Origin: an uncultured Prochlorococcus sp.
Lineage (GTDB): Bacteria; Cyanobacteriota; Cyanobacteriia; PCC-6307; Cyanobiaceae
Direction: 5' to 3'
Length of the DNA: 42,273 nt
Assembly: GCA_902600475.1 (NCBI GenBank)
Contig: CACKJM010000011.1
Span: 1-42,273 of the forward strand
Shown here: piece after piece, positions 1 to 9,188 of the stretch
Numbering within the stretch: the stretch's first letter is position 1
Layout: each line of letters starts with the position of its first letter
Notes under the pieces: generated by a model
The model's database searches: none
The model's input: only the letters and a program-made list of their open reading frames with translations
Told to the model about the DNA's origin: nothing
Made by a program: the position numbers and the translations under genes

Positions 1-5
1 TTTCT

Positions 6-986
6 ATGAAAAAATTATTATACATTTTTCTAGTGTTGATGTTTTTTCCCACTGGAAATTTATACTCATGGGAAAAAGTACTTGTTCCAGACTATGTAGA
101 TAAAAAAACAAAATCTCCTTGGAATTTTTCTGAGGACTTTGAAAATCAAGAAGAAGGAAAATTAAAACTCAACAAATTTACAATCAACGATAAGGGAGCA
201 GGTTTAAAACCATTTAGAATTAAAAAAGATCCTGATGGCAATAAGTATCTTGAAGTTACAGTGAAACATGGATGGAATATTGATAAAAAAGGAGGAGGAA
301 AGGAAAAAACTGAAAGAGCAGAATTTCAGACAAGGCAAAAAAAAACTTTAAATAAAGAAATATGGATTAGTTTTAAAACAAGACTACCTAAAGATTTTAC
401 CCATATAGACGACAGGGTATTATTTTTTCAATTCAAAAACCAGCATGATCCTATGAAAAGGAGTCCTCTTTTAGGAATCAGGTTTTATAAAAATGGAAAT
501 AGTTTAAAAATAGGGGGAGATACCGGAGGAAATGCAAGTAAATCTAGGAGTAAGGAGGAAAATTATATTCACGCCATCGGAGCAAATTATAAAAACACAG
601 GGGGAGATTGGTTTGTCAGATGGGAAAAAGATAGAGAGGAAGATAAAATCAGGGATGAAGATGATTTCAAACTCACACCAAACAAACCATTTAGTGTGAC
701 TCCATTAGGTGAATGGAGCACATATAAGATTGGAATCTTTAATACAAAGGATGATGATGGTTTTGTCCAAGTTTATAAAGATAACGAATTAATATTCGAT
801 TATGAAGGTGTCACCTATGATTGGAGTGGTGGACGTTATACAGGAAGTTATATCAGAATCGGTATCTATCGAGATAAAAAATTTGGAATTGAATACCCCG
901 ATCAATCTATCCATTTTGATGATTTTATTGTCGTCTCAGATGAAAAAACTTTAGACCAATTGATCAGAAAAAATAAAAAAACCTAG
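6..986 (+). CDS. Secreted polysaccharide lyase-like protein (heparin lyase I-like fold)
   Basis: This 326-residue protein is probably exported and probably binds or cleaves an acidic polysaccharide. Residues 1-21 look like a signal peptide: two Lys, a hydrophobic core, and a likely cut after Tyr-Ser near residue 21. The mature part resembles the Polysacc_lyase family (PF14099, jelly-roll beta sandwich). It has TERAEF at 102-107, VLFFQFKNQHD at 138-148, GEWSTYKIGIF at 235-245 and YIRIGIYRD at 282-290, which match family landmarks (RxE strand, Gln strand, gkWydf and KlGlYr strands). The substrate cannot be read from the sequence. Only five bases precede the ATG in the window, so an upstream ribosome site or an earlier start cannot be judged. 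Such an enzyme is unexpected in a small-genome phototroph, and its surroundings (next 590 bp almost gene-free) suggest an accessory locus. A non-catalytic carbohydrate-binding role is an alternative. Confidence 0.75.
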   Translation: MKKLLYIFLVLMFFPTGNLYSWEKVLVPDYVDKKTKSPWNFSEDFENQEEGKLKLNKFTINDKGAGLKPFRIKKDPDGNKYLEVTVKHGWNIDKKGGGKEKTERAEFQTRQKKTLNKEIWISFKTRLPKDFTHIDDRVLFFQFKNQHDPMKRSPLLGIRFYKNGNSLKIGGDTGGNASKSRSKEENYIHAIGANYKNTGGDWFVRWEKDREEDKIRDEDDFKLTPNKPFSVTPLGEWSTYKIGIFNTKDDDGFVQVYKDNELIFDYEGVTYDWSGGRYTGSYIRIGIYRDKKFGIEYPDQSIHFDDFIVVSDEKTLDQLIRKNKKT

Positions 987-1020
987 GGGACAAGAAAATT
1001 TGATCTCTCACAACAAGTGA

Positions 1021-1194
1021 TTAAGTTGCAGCATCTTTTTTCGCCCATGTTTTATGTTTTCGGTCTAGATCAGAAACTAAATTTCTTTGATATGTCAACT
1101 TCAAGTGATTTTGAGCTAGCTGATCTTTAGCGACTTTCATATCATTTGAATAAAAATTTAATCGATCTAATTTTATCTCTTTTTTATTTTCCAT
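1021..1194 (-). CDS. Small hypothetical protein, 57 residues
   Basis: An open frame runs from ATG (complement of 1192-1194) to TAA (complement of 1021-1023). The product starts MENKKEIKLDRLNFYSND and ends KKDAAT. It is charged, rich in Lys, Asp and Gln, has no hydrophobic segment or Cys, and looks helical (KVAKDQLAQNHLKLTYQRN). An AAAAAGA stretch lies a few bases before the ATG. Its codon use (AAA, GAT, TTA) is like that of neighbouring genes and the frame fills otherwise empty DNA, which is why I call it real. I do not recognise a family. It is convergent with the lyase-like gene and divergent from the EVE-domain gene. It could be a short conserved Prochlorococcus protein or a chance frame. 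Confidence 0.5.
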   Translation of the reverse strand: MENKKEIKLDRLNFYSNDMKVAKDQLAQNHLKLTYQRNLVSDLDRKHKTWAKKDAAT

Positions 1195-1404
1195 AAATCT
1201 TTTTTCGAATGTTAAATTTCGATTAATTTATAAAATGCTTTTACAAGAACCCCCAGAAATTTAACTTTTTATTTGGCTTTGCTTAATTCATTCAAACAAT
1301 TAAAGACATTTCTAAGGGATCTGCTGTCCAGCTATAGAAGCCCGCATCCAACCCCTATCTATTAAATTAATCAGCTCTTAATTTTTAACATAAATTTGTG
1401 AGTT

Positions 1405-1533
1405 GTCATATTGACGTATGAACAAAGTCTACTTACCCCATACCACCCATGACTTTCCTAAATAGGAACTTTGATGGATAATAAATTTATAGTTATTCAT
1501 TGCTTAAATCAATCTATAAACTGTCATAGTGAC
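1405..1533. repeat. Two copies of the symmetric motif GTCATAKTGAC
   Basis: GTCATATTGAC at 1405-1415 and GTCATAGTGAC at 1523-1533 each have GTCA/TGAC arms around three bases. Their starts are 118 bp apart, in the gene-free DNA upstream of the EVE-domain gene. Arms this short and symmetric suit a dimeric DNA-binding protein, but an 8-base dyad is also expected by chance now and then. No known regulator is assigned. Confidence 0.4.
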
Positions 1534-1555
1534 TAGCAAGTGACTAGCAACTAGC
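1529..1555 (+). repeat. 11-bp tandem repeat, two full copies plus a partial third
   Basis: GTGACTAGCAA at 1529-1539 is followed at once by an identical copy at 1540-1550 and then by CTAGC at 1551-1555. The first copy overlaps the second GTCATAKTGAC motif. The 11-bp period is about one turn of the helix, so a protein could bind the copies on one face. The array ends 20 bp before the ATG of the EVE-domain gene and may lie in its leader or promoter. Confidence 0.7.
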
Positions 1556-1575
1556 TTTTTCTCAAACTTATTGAT

Positions 1576-2034
1576 ATGACTGAAATAAATTACTGGCTAA
1601 TGAAAAGTGAGCCTGATGCTTACAGCATAGATACTTTAAAAAAGGATGATGTAACTTTATGGGACGGAATAAGAAATTATCAGGCTCGAAATTTTATGAG
1701 AAAAATGAATAAAGGAGATAAGGTTTTTTTCTATCATTCGAACTGTAAACCCCCAGGTATTGTGGGACTAATGGAGGTAATAGAATTAAATATTGTTGAT
1801 CCTACTCAATTTGATAAAGATTCAAAATATTTTGATCCAAAATCGAAACGTGATAATCCGAGATGGGATTGTGTAAAAGTAAAATATAAATCTAAATCAG
1901 ATAAGATTTTAAGTTTACCCGAATTAAAGATTTTATTTAATGAGGATGAGTTATTAGTTGTAAAAAAAGGAAATAGGTTATCTATAACTCCTGTTAGAGA
2001 TGATATTGCAAAAATACTACTAAAAAAAATATAA
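1576..2034 (+). CDS. EVE domain-containing protein (PUA-like fold)
   Basis: The 152-residue protein is a complete EVE domain (PF01878, once called ThyN/thymocyte nuclear protein 1-like). Landmarks are NYWLMKSEP at residues 5-13, WDGIRNYQARNFM in the 30s, GDKVFFYHS at about 47-55, PPGIVGLMEV and, after a middle loop, FDPKSKRDNPRWDCVKVKY. EVE domains are established as readers of modified nucleotides. Stand-alone cyanobacterial versions are soluble, and their target is not known to me. The ATG follows a short leader after the 11-bp tandem repeat. The gene stands alone: its neighbour downstream is on the other strand, seven bases from its stop. I am sure of the fold and not of the ligand. Confidence 0.9.
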   Translation: MTEINYWLMKSEPDAYSIDTLKKDDVTLWDGIRNYQARNFMRKMNKGDKVFFYHSNCKPPGIVGLMEVIELNIVDPTQFDKDSKYFDPKSKRDNPRWDCVKVKYKSKSDKILSLPELKILFNEDELLVVKKGNRLSITPVRDDIAKILLKKI

Positions 2035-2041
2035 AAAAATT

Positions 2042-2293
2042 TTATTCCTTAAAATTCATTGAGAACATATTGCCGATATAGAGTCTTGTTAAATCCCTAT
2101 TTTGAAATCCTTTTTGCATCAAAAATCCTGCAATAGCAGCTTGTATTATCCTATATTGATCCCAGTTAGGATGCTCCTCAACAAATTCTTTCATGGCCTT
2201 TTGAAGATTTTCTTGAAGTTCACATTTGAAACTTATTACTTCATCCTTATGCTTTAAAACTTTTGGATTTTCTTTGTAATTTAACTCTTGCAT
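2042..2293 (-). CDS. DUF2811 family protein
   Basis: This 83-residue protein carries the cyanobacterial DUF2811 signature (PF10929): ISFKCELQENLQKAMKEFVE, then HPNWDQYRIIQAAIAGFLMQ, then a C-terminal LTRLYIGNMF. The family is short, found in picocyanobacteria and other cyanobacteria, and has no assigned role. No transmembrane segment or metal ligand set is visible. The helix carrying NWDQYR and the following Ala/Gly-rich helix are the most conserved part as I remember the family. It is transcribed alone and ends head to head with the EVE-domain gene. Upstream of it is the gap with DnaA-box-like sites. Confidence 0.85.
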   Translation of the reverse strand: MQELNYKENPKVLKHKDEVISFKCELQENLQKAMKEFVEEHPNWDQYRIIQAAIAGFLMQKGFQNRDLTRLYIGNMFSMNFKE

Positions 2294-2603
2294 ATTAAAA
2301 ACTTTTTAAAATTTAAATCTACAAAATCTAGTTTTCTCCAAAATTACTAAATCGTCAACAAGCATTATTAAAAATTTGTCTCAGGTTATAGAATAATAAG
2401 AATCCAGTCATAAAGGCGAGGGTCAAGGAAATTAATTTTGTAAAATTAAATTTTACTGAAATATAAAGATTTATATAAATTTAGAAGTTTTCCACATGCT
2501 TTAGATCAATAGATATTTTTTAAAAAAATATTGTGGAAAAGTTGTGAAAAAAATTTTTATTGAAGGGGAAATATTTCTTAAAATTTCCAATTTTATTTAT
2601 CTT
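2294..2603. other. Intergenic stretch, 310 bp, with three DnaA-box-like sites
   Basis: The gap between the DUF2811 and DUF1818 genes, both on the minus strand, holds no convincing gene. The longest frame I can find is about 18 codons. Its main feature is a cluster of three sites matching the DnaA-box consensus TTWTNCACA between 2488 and 2551, described separately. The rest is AT-rich and probably includes the DUF2811 promoter. Confidence 0.6.
2488..2551. promoter_or_regulatory. Cluster of three DnaA-box-like 9-mers
   Basis: TTTTCCACA lies on the plus strand at 2488-2496. The minus strand carries TTTTCCACA at 2532-2540 and TTTTTCACA at 2543-2551. The last two are in the same orientation, 11 bp start to start. 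TTTTCCACA is the usual cyanobacterial DnaA-box form. No dnaA or dnaN gene is near, so this is not evidently the replication origin. It may bind DnaA for regulation or titration, or reflect the AT-rich base composition. Confidence 0.45.
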
Positions 2604-2975
2604 TTAATTCATTGATTCCCACATGTTTTTTATTTCATAAAATAAATTTTGTGCAATTGGTATCGGCCAATACATTTCGAAAGATCTAGTTTGGTCTTGA
2701 CTTTCAAAAACGAACCTTAAACTCCATTCATTTTTTTTTCCTTTTAGCTCTATATACCAAGGCAATTGTTCTAATTCTAAAGAAATAGATTCCTCATCCA
2801 TTAATTCATTCTTGATATCTAAAAGTTGTTTATTAATTTTTAGAAGTAAAAGATAAAGTGAACGAAATTCATTTTTTTGTAATTCAATTGACCAATTATC
2901 AACACCAATCAAAAAGCAAAATTTGCCTTTTTTAAAATCTCTCAACAATCTCCATCTTTTTTGGTCTTTTACCAA
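2604..2975 (-). CDS. DUF1818 family protein
   Basis: The 123-residue product matches the cyanobacterial DUF1818 family (PF08848) in length and pattern. It begins KRWRLLRDFKKGKFCFLIGV and ends with an FEMYWPIPIAQNLFYEIKNM helix. Between them are NWSIELQKNEFRSLYLLLL and LPWYIELKGKKNEWSLRFVF. The predicted fold is mixed alpha/beta with many aromatic residues, and the family is known structurally but has no established function. It starts three bases after the stop of rpoZ on the same strand, so the two are almost certainly co-transcribed. That pairing hints at a housekeeping role without proving a link to transcription. Confidence 0.85.
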   Translation of the reverse strand: MVKDQKRWRLLRDFKKGKFCFLIGVDNWSIELQKNEFRSLYLLLLKINKQLLDIKNELMDEESISLELEQLPWYIELKGKKNEWSLRFVFESQDQTRSFEMYWPIPIAQNLFYEIKNMWESMN

Positions 2976-2977
2976 GA

Positions 2978-3214
2978 TTAACCAGGTAGTAAATCTGGTT
3001 GGTCTTGCTCATCGCTTAGTTCAATAATTGACCTTTGAACAGGTTTTATAGTTGACTCCTCTAATAATCCATCAAAATCATCAAAACGTCTTTGTTTAGC
3101 TCTAAAAGCAATTTTCACTGTAGTTAAGTATCTATTAGTTGATTTTCTTATTAAGCTCTCACCTCTTTTTGCAAGGTCATTAGAGTCGATGCCCGCATTA
3201 GCCGATATGTTCAT
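2978..3214 (-). CDS. rpoZ: RNA polymerase omega subunit
   Basis: This 78-residue protein is the small omega subunit, which helps assemble core RNA polymerase by clamping beta'. The omega core is visible as a short N-terminal helix with [25 protein letters not shown] spacing, followed by [12 protein letters not shown] and an acidic C-terminal tail ending DQPDLLPG. The length and the NRY..TVKIA..A..R motif fit cyanobacterial RpoZ. DUF1818 follows three bases downstream. A possible TATAAT -10 box (complement of 3228-3233) lies only 13 bases before the ATG, which would give a very short leader. Confidence 0.93.
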   Translation of the reverse strand: MNISANAGIDSNDLAKRGESLIRKSTNRYLTTVKIAFRAKQRRFDDFDGLLEESTIKPVQRSIIELSDEQDQPDLLPG

Positions 3215-3227
3215 TAAAAAATTTATT

Positions 3228-3233
3228 ATTATA
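3228..3233 (-). promoter_or_regulatory. Possible -10 box of rpoZ (TATAAT)
   Basis: The complement of 3228-3233 reads TATAAT, a perfect -10 hexamer, 13 bases before the rpoZ ATG. If used, the leader would be only about six bases. No clear -35 is seen. In DNA this AT-rich the match could be accidental. Confidence 0.35.
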
Positions 3234-3311
3234 AAATGTATTTTACAGTTTATTGGACAGAATCAAAACATAAATTACAAAAAGAACTTAATTGATTCAT
3301 AAAAATCTCAT

Positions 3312-4880
3312 ATGGAAAAAAATTTATCTGGAACGCTTGCTATAGATTTAGGGAATACTAACACTGTAGTAGCTTTTCAGGATCAACAAAATATAAATTA
3401 TGTTTTAGTTGAAATACCAAATATTACATCATCTCCAGGAGTCATACCTACAGCAGTTTGGTACGAGGAGCCCTCAAAAATTTTAAAAATTGGTAAAAGT
3501 GCTTTGAAGATGAAGTATAGCTCCAACTCAGATTTGTTTTTTCATTCTAATTTTAAAAGATTAATTGGAAATTCAATTGAAAAAATTAGTCAGAAAAATA
3601 TTTTAAAGCCTTCTGAATGTGGCGAAAAATTTTTCAAATTCTTATGGGAAAGCATTCCTCAAAAATATGAAATCAAAAGACTTGTTTTAACTGCTCCTAT
3701 TGACACATATAAGGGTTACAGAAAATGGTTGGTTAACCTTTTTAAGGATATATCTGTAGAGGAAATTGCGCTTGTTGATGAACCTACAGCAGCAAGTTTA
3801 GGGATTAATTTGCCATTTGGCTCAAAAATTATGACATTAGATATTGGAGGAAGCACGATAGATATGAACATAGTCAAAATAGAAGGAGGAGAAGGTAAAT
3901 CTTCTCCTATAGCTGAATTATTAAAATTCAGAGGAAATGATGTAAGCTCAATTTCAAAACAAAAAATAAGGTGTGCTGAAATAATAAGTAAAACAGGAAC
4001 AAAAATTGGAGGCAAAGATATTGATCAATGGATTGTTGAGTATTTTATTCCAAACAATAAGTATGCAATAAATCTTTTAAGGGCAGAAGAAATAAAATGT
4101 AAACTCAGTTCATCTGCAATTAAATATGAAAACAAATATCCAACTAAATTTTTAATTGAAGGATTTAAAGAAAAAGAATACTACATAAGCAAAAAACTAT
4201 TTGAGAATATTATTATTGAGAATAATCTGCTCAATCACCTCAACTCCCTACTCAAAGATTTACTGAATGAAGCGAGAGGTAAATTTTGTACAGTAGATGA
4301 TTTAGACGCGATTATTTTAGTTGGCGGGGGGTCTCAAATTCCATTAATTAAAGAATGGATAACTAAAAAAATCCCAAAAATTCAAATAATATCGCCACCA
4401 CCTATTGAATCAATAGCTTTGGGAGCTTTAGCAATGACCCCAGGGATAAAAATTAAAGATATTTTAATAAAAGGATTATCTATAAGATTATTTAACAGAA
4501 GGGAACAAAAACACTTTTGGCATCCTATTTTCTGCAAAGGTCAAACATGGCCAACTGAAAAACCATTTAAACTTATTCTTCAAGCCAGTAAAAATAATCA
4601 AAAAACATTTGAAATAATAATTGGAGAAACAAAAAAAGAAAACGCATATGATGTGATTTTTGAAAATGGATTGCCAAAACTAACAGAGGTTCAAAGTGAA
4701 GAAGAAATCATAAAATGGGACAAAAAACCACTCAAAATCGAACTAAAAAATGCATCAAATATTGGAGAAGACAACTTAAAACTTTTTTTCAAAATAAATG
4801 AAAAAGCTGACTTATTAGTTAAACATTTTGATATTAAAGATGAATTTCTAGGGGAATATAATTTAGGAAATATTTTCTGA
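3312..4880 (+). CDS. Hsp70/DnaK-family actin-like ATPase, short C-terminal part
   Basis: The 522-residue protein has the Hsp70 ATPase domain: phosphate-1 loop IDLGNTNTVVA at about 11-21, DEPTAASLGINLPFG near 156-170, phosphate-2 MTLDIGGSTIDM at about 173-184, and adenosine motif ILVGGGSQIPLI near 335. About 150 residues follow the ATPase domain, enough for a beta-rich substrate-like domain. The helical lid and the acidic EEVD-like tail of true DnaK are missing (DnaK is about 630-640 residues). It stands alone, divergent from rpoZ, with no dnaJ or grpE beside it. It is probably one of the extra DnaK-like proteins of cyanobacteria. Whether it works as a chaperone or as a specialised ATPase cannot be told. 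Confidence 0.82.
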   Translation: MEKNLSGTLAIDLGNTNTVVAFQDQQNINYVLVEIPNITSSPGVIPTAVWYEEPSKILKIGKSALKMKYSSNSDLFFHSNFKRLIGNSIEKISQKNILKPSECGEKFFKFLWESIPQKYEIKRLVLTAPIDTYKGYRKWLVNLFKDISVEEIALVDEPTAASLGINLPFGSKIMTLDIGGSTIDMNIVKIEGGEGKSSPIAELLKFRGNDVSSISKQKIRCAEIISKTGTKIGGKDIDQWIVEYFIPNNKYAINLLRAEEIKCKLSSSAIKYENKYPTKFLIEGFKEKEYYISKKLFENIIIENNLLNHLNSLLKDLLNEARGKFCTVDDLDAIILVGGGSQIPLIKEWITKKIPKIQIISPPPIESIALGALAMTPGIKIKDILIKGLSIRLFNRREQKHFWHPIFCKGQTWPTEKPFKLILQASKNNQKTFEIIIGETKKENAYDVIFENGLPKLTEVQSEEEIIKWDKKPLKIELKNASNIGEDNLKLFFKINEKADLLVKHFDIKDEFLGEYNLGNIF

Positions 4881-4887
4881 ACCAAAG

Positions 4888-5448
4888 TTATTCAAGAAAA
4901 ACCCCTTCTTCGTTATCAACATTTTTTAGACATAAACTAATACTTTCATTTTTACTAGTTGGAACTATTTTGCCGCAAAAATCTGGTTGGATAGGTAATT
5001 CTCTATGACCTCTATCTACCATTACTAATAACATTACTTTTTGAGGTCTGCCCCATGAATATAGGGCATCCATTGCAGCTCTAATTGTTCTCCCTGTATA
5101 AATGACATCATCTATCAAGAGGATTTCTTGTTTCTCAATAGGAGCAGGGATATCAGTTGCTTTTAATAGGCGAGTTTCAACTCTACTTTGATCATCTCTA
5201 TAAAAAGTTGGATCAATTATTCCTTTTCTTATTCTTACACCTGACTTATTAAATATTTCTTTTTCTAGCACATCAGCCAAATCAATTCCTCTAGTGGGAA
5301 TCCCAACTAAAAGAAGGTTATCTAGGTTTTTAACTGTTTTGATAATTTCGGAAGTTAAACGTGAAATTGTTTTTCTCAGCTCAACTGCTGTAAGTATTTT
5401 TACCCTTTTTGTTTTATTGGACATGATTGATAAAAAAATCTCATACAT
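4888..5448 (-). CDS. pyrR: PyrR bifunctional pyrimidine regulator / uracil phosphoribosyltransferase
   Basis: The 186-residue protein is a type I phosphoribosyltransferase of the PyrR family. In other bacteria PyrR binds pyr mRNA leaders in response to UMP/UTP and also converts uracil and PRPP to UMP. The PRPP loop is clear at about 109-124 (ILLIDDVIYTGRTIRAAMDA). LLLVGIPTRGIDLADVL near 45-61 and VMLLVMVDRGHRELP near 138-152 are family landmarks. An internal ATG at residue 9 (position 5424, product starting MSNKTKRVKI) is as good a start, since the first eight residues look non-conserved. It is convergent with the Hsp70-like gene and divergent from gpmI. No pyr genes are adjacent and I saw no PyrR-binding leader in this window. 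Confidence 0.9.
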   Translation of the reverse strand: MYEIFLSIMSNKTKRVKILTAVELRKTISRLTSEIIKTVKNLDNLLLVGIPTRGIDLADVLEKEIFNKSGVRIRKGIIDPTFYRDDQSRVETRLLKATDIPAPIEKQEILLIDDVIYTGRTIRAAMDALYSWGRPQKVMLLVMVDRGHRELPIQPDFCGKIVPTSKNESISLCLKNVDNEEGVFLE

Positions 5449-5557
5449 TATTTAAATAAATTAGCAAAAGCTAACTAAGTAAAATATAGATTGTTAAAAA
5501 GTAGCGTTTAAAGCTAGATTTAATATTGGATCACAAAACAATAAATTTGATCTAAAT

Positions 5558-7180
5558 ATGTCAAAGATTACTAATAACAATATAAATAGATCAAGTATTT
5601 CTCAGAGTCCTGTAGTTCTTGCGATACTAGATGGGTGGGGACATCGTGAAGATATATCGGACAATGCTATAAAAAGTGCCAATACTCCAATCATGGATTC
5701 TTTATGGCACGCATACCCTCATACCCTAATAAGCGCTAGTGGCTCTGATGTGGGACTTCCAGATGGCCAAATGGGTAACTCAGAGGTAGGTCACCTTACC
5801 ATTGGCTCTGGGAGGATAATCCAACAAGAACTTGTAAGGATTTCAAATGTTATAAAAAATAATCAATTAAACATGGTTAATGAGTTACAGGACTTAGCAG
5901 ATAAATTAAAGAAGAACAATTCAACATTGCATATCACTGGATTATGTTCTGATGGAGGAGTGCATAGTCACATAGATCATTTATTAGGTTTAATAAAGTG
6001 GGCATCTGATAATGGCATCGAAAAAGTAGCAATTCATATTATTACTGATGGAAGAGATACTCCCTCAAAAAGTGCATCTAAATATCTAAATCAAATTGAG
6101 TCATGCATAAAAAAATTTAATACAGGTGAGATAGCCTCTATATGCGGAAGATACTGGATAATGGATAGAAATCTTTTGTGGGACAGAACAGAAAAAGCCT
6201 ATGCTAATTTAACTGATCCAGATATTAAAGTTACAAACATTTCTCCTCAGGATTACATAAAAAAAAGTTATGAAAAAAATATAACTGATGAATTTATAGA
6301 GCCCATAAGAATGTCTGATAACTATCTTAAAGATGGTGATAGTTTAATTTGCTTTAACTTCCGTCCTGACAGAGCCAGACAAATAATTAAATCTCTTTCA
6401 GAAAAAAAATTCTCAAATTTCGAAAGAAAAACTTTTCCAAATATTGATCTAGTTACTTTTACTCAATATGATATTAATTTTCCTGTAAAAGTTGCATTTC
6501 CTCCTGAATCTCTAAATAATTTTATCGGCCAAATAGTTTCAGAAAACGGACTTAAACAATACAGAACTGCAGAAACAGAAAAATATCCTCACGTCACATA
6601 TTTTTTTAATGGAGGAGTAGAAATTCCTTTGCTTGGAGAAGAAAGACATTTAATTCCATCTCCAAGAGTCGCAACTTATGATTTACAACCTGAGATGTCT
6701 GCGAAAGAATTAACTATTAGTTGCTCTAAAGCAATTAAAAGTGGAAACTATGCTTTTATTGTAATCAATTTTGCTAATCCTGATATGGTAGGTCATACAG
6801 GTAATCTGAATGCAACTATTAAAGCCATAGAAACAGTTGATAAATGTATAGGCCAAATAGTAAATGCTACGGGAGAAATGGGTGGAAGTATTCTTATAAC
6901 TGCCGATCATGGTAACGCCGAGCTAATGAAAGGGCCAGCAGGAGAACCATGGACGGCACATACTATAAATAAAGTTCCATTAATTTTTATTGAGGGTGAA
7001 AAAAGAAAAATCCCGAATATGGGAAATGAGATTAATTTACGTGATAATGCTGGTTTAGCAGATATTGCTCCAACTTTATTACAGTTATTAAATCTTCCAA
7101 TCCCAAAAGAAATGACAGGAAAATCTCTTATTAAAGAGATTGAGTTAAAAGGTTATAATAAAGTCGTTCAACACGTCTAA
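5558..7180 (+). CDS. gpmI: 2,3-bisphosphoglycerate-independent phosphoglycerate mutase
   Basis: The 540-residue enzyme interconverts 3- and 2-phosphoglycerate using two Mn2+ ions and a phosphoserine intermediate. Visible landmarks are the N-terminal metal motif LAILDGWG (Asp25) and the catalytic serine in [10 protein letters not shown] (Ser75). The substrate loop [14 protein letters not shown] is present, as is the C-terminal metal motif TADHGNAE at about 448-455. Length is normal for cyanobacterial GpmI (about 540). It links the Calvin cycle products to lower glycolysis. secG starts 21 bases after its stop, so the two are probably co-transcribed, as they are in related picocyanobacteria as I recall. 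The first 17 residues (rich in Asn and Ser) precede the conserved core. Confidence 0.97.
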   Translation: MSKITNNNINRSSISQSPVVLAILDGWGHREDISDNAIKSANTPIMDSLWHAYPHTLISASGSDVGLPDGQMGNSEVGHLTIGSGRIIQQELVRISNVIKNNQLNMVNELQDLADKLKKNNSTLHITGLCSDGGVHSHIDHLLGLIKWASDNGIEKVAIHIITDGRDTPSKSASKYLNQIESCIKKFNTGEIASICGRYWIMDRNLLWDRTEKAYANLTDPDIKVTNISPQDYIKKSYEKNITDEFIEPIRMSDNYLKDGDSLICFNFRPDRARQIIKSLSEKKFSNFERKTFPNIDLVTFTQYDINFPVKVAFPPESLNNFIGQIVSENGLKQYRTAETEKYPHVTYFFNGGVEIPLLGEERHLIPSPRVATYDLQPEMSAKELTISCSKAIKSGNYAFIVINFANPDMVGHTGNLNATIKAIETVDKCIGQIVNATGEMGGSILITADHGNAELMKGPAGEPWTAHTINKVPLIFIEGEKRKIPNMGNEINLRDNAGLADIAPTLLQLLNLPIPKEMTGKSLIKEIELKGYNKVVQHV

Positions 7181-7201
7181 AGTTAATACAAGTCTAAAGC
7201 G

Positions 7202-7429
7202 ATGATTCAAATTTTCAGTTGGATATGGGTATTTTCTGGGGTTCTTCTGATACTTTTAGTTTTACTTCACAGTCCCAAAGGTGATGGAATGGGAGGAATA
7301 GCTGCAAGTGGAAGCTCAATGTTCAATAGTGCAAGTAGTGCAGAAGCATCTCTTAACAAAATAACTTGGACTTTTTTAGTTATATTTTTATCTCTCGCTA
7401 TTATTCTTAGTGCTGGTTGGATTTCATAA
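7202..7429 (+). CDS. secG: Preprotein translocase subunit SecG
   Basis: This 75-residue membrane protein is the small SecG subunit of the SecYEG channel. It has two hydrophobic segments (about residues 4-20 and 54-73) joined by a Gly/Ser/Ala-rich loop with the SecG signature LLHSPKGDGMGG and the FNSASSAEASLNKITW stretch. The length matches cyanobacterial SecG. It follows gpmI closely and is convergent with groL. A hairpin just after its stop could end transcription in both directions. Confidence 0.93.
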   Translation: MIQIFSWIWVFSGVLLILLVLLHSPKGDGMGGIAASGSSMFNSASSAEASLNKITWTFLVIFLSLAIILSAGWIS

Positions 7430-7438
7430 AGTTAGAAC

Positions 7439-7471
7439 AAAAAAAGGGGTCATTTTCATGACTCCCTTTTT
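7439..7471. terminator. Bidirectional hairpin terminator between secG and groL
   Basis: AAAAAGGGGTCAT and ATGACTCCCTTTTT pair around a short TTTC loop with one bulged T. The stem is flanked by A-runs on the left and T-runs on the right, so it can act as a Rho-independent terminator in both directions. It sits between the convergent stops of secG (7429) and groL (7500). Confidence 0.75.
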
Positions 7472-7499
7472 GAAATTAATTTATTCACTATATGTATAG

Positions 7500-9164
<1,665 letters not shown>

Positions 9165-9188
9165 TTAATAATTTTTGAAACAAATATT

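Larger units (their letters stand above)
1195..1575. other. Intergenic stretch, 381 bp, with short repeats and no gene seen
   Basis: No reading frame of useful length is visible on either strand. The stretch is less AT-rich in places (around 1320-1365 and 1425-1450). It holds two copies of GTCATAKTGAC (1405-1415 and 1523-1533) and an 11-bp tandem repeat at 1529-1550. It also holds an imperfect hairpin near 1425-1458 whose arms are AAAGTC and GACTTT. It could contain the promoter of the downstream EVE-domain gene, an unrecognised small RNA, or the decayed remains of a gene. I could not fold a tRNA from it. Confidence 0.6.

Noticed and set aside
1320..1365. A tRNA or tRNA fragment in the gene-free stretch
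   Set aside because: The local C-rich sequence looked tRNA-like, but no cloverleaf with a T-loop (GTTCRA) could be drawn on either strand.
2350..2412. Short minus-strand frame of about 18 codons before DUF2811
   Set aside because: Too short, no ribosome site of note and no conserved pattern.
2294..2603. Replication origin at the DnaA-box cluster
   Set aside because: No dnaN or dnaA lies nearby and the neighbours are housekeeping genes. Three boxes alone are too few to call an origin.
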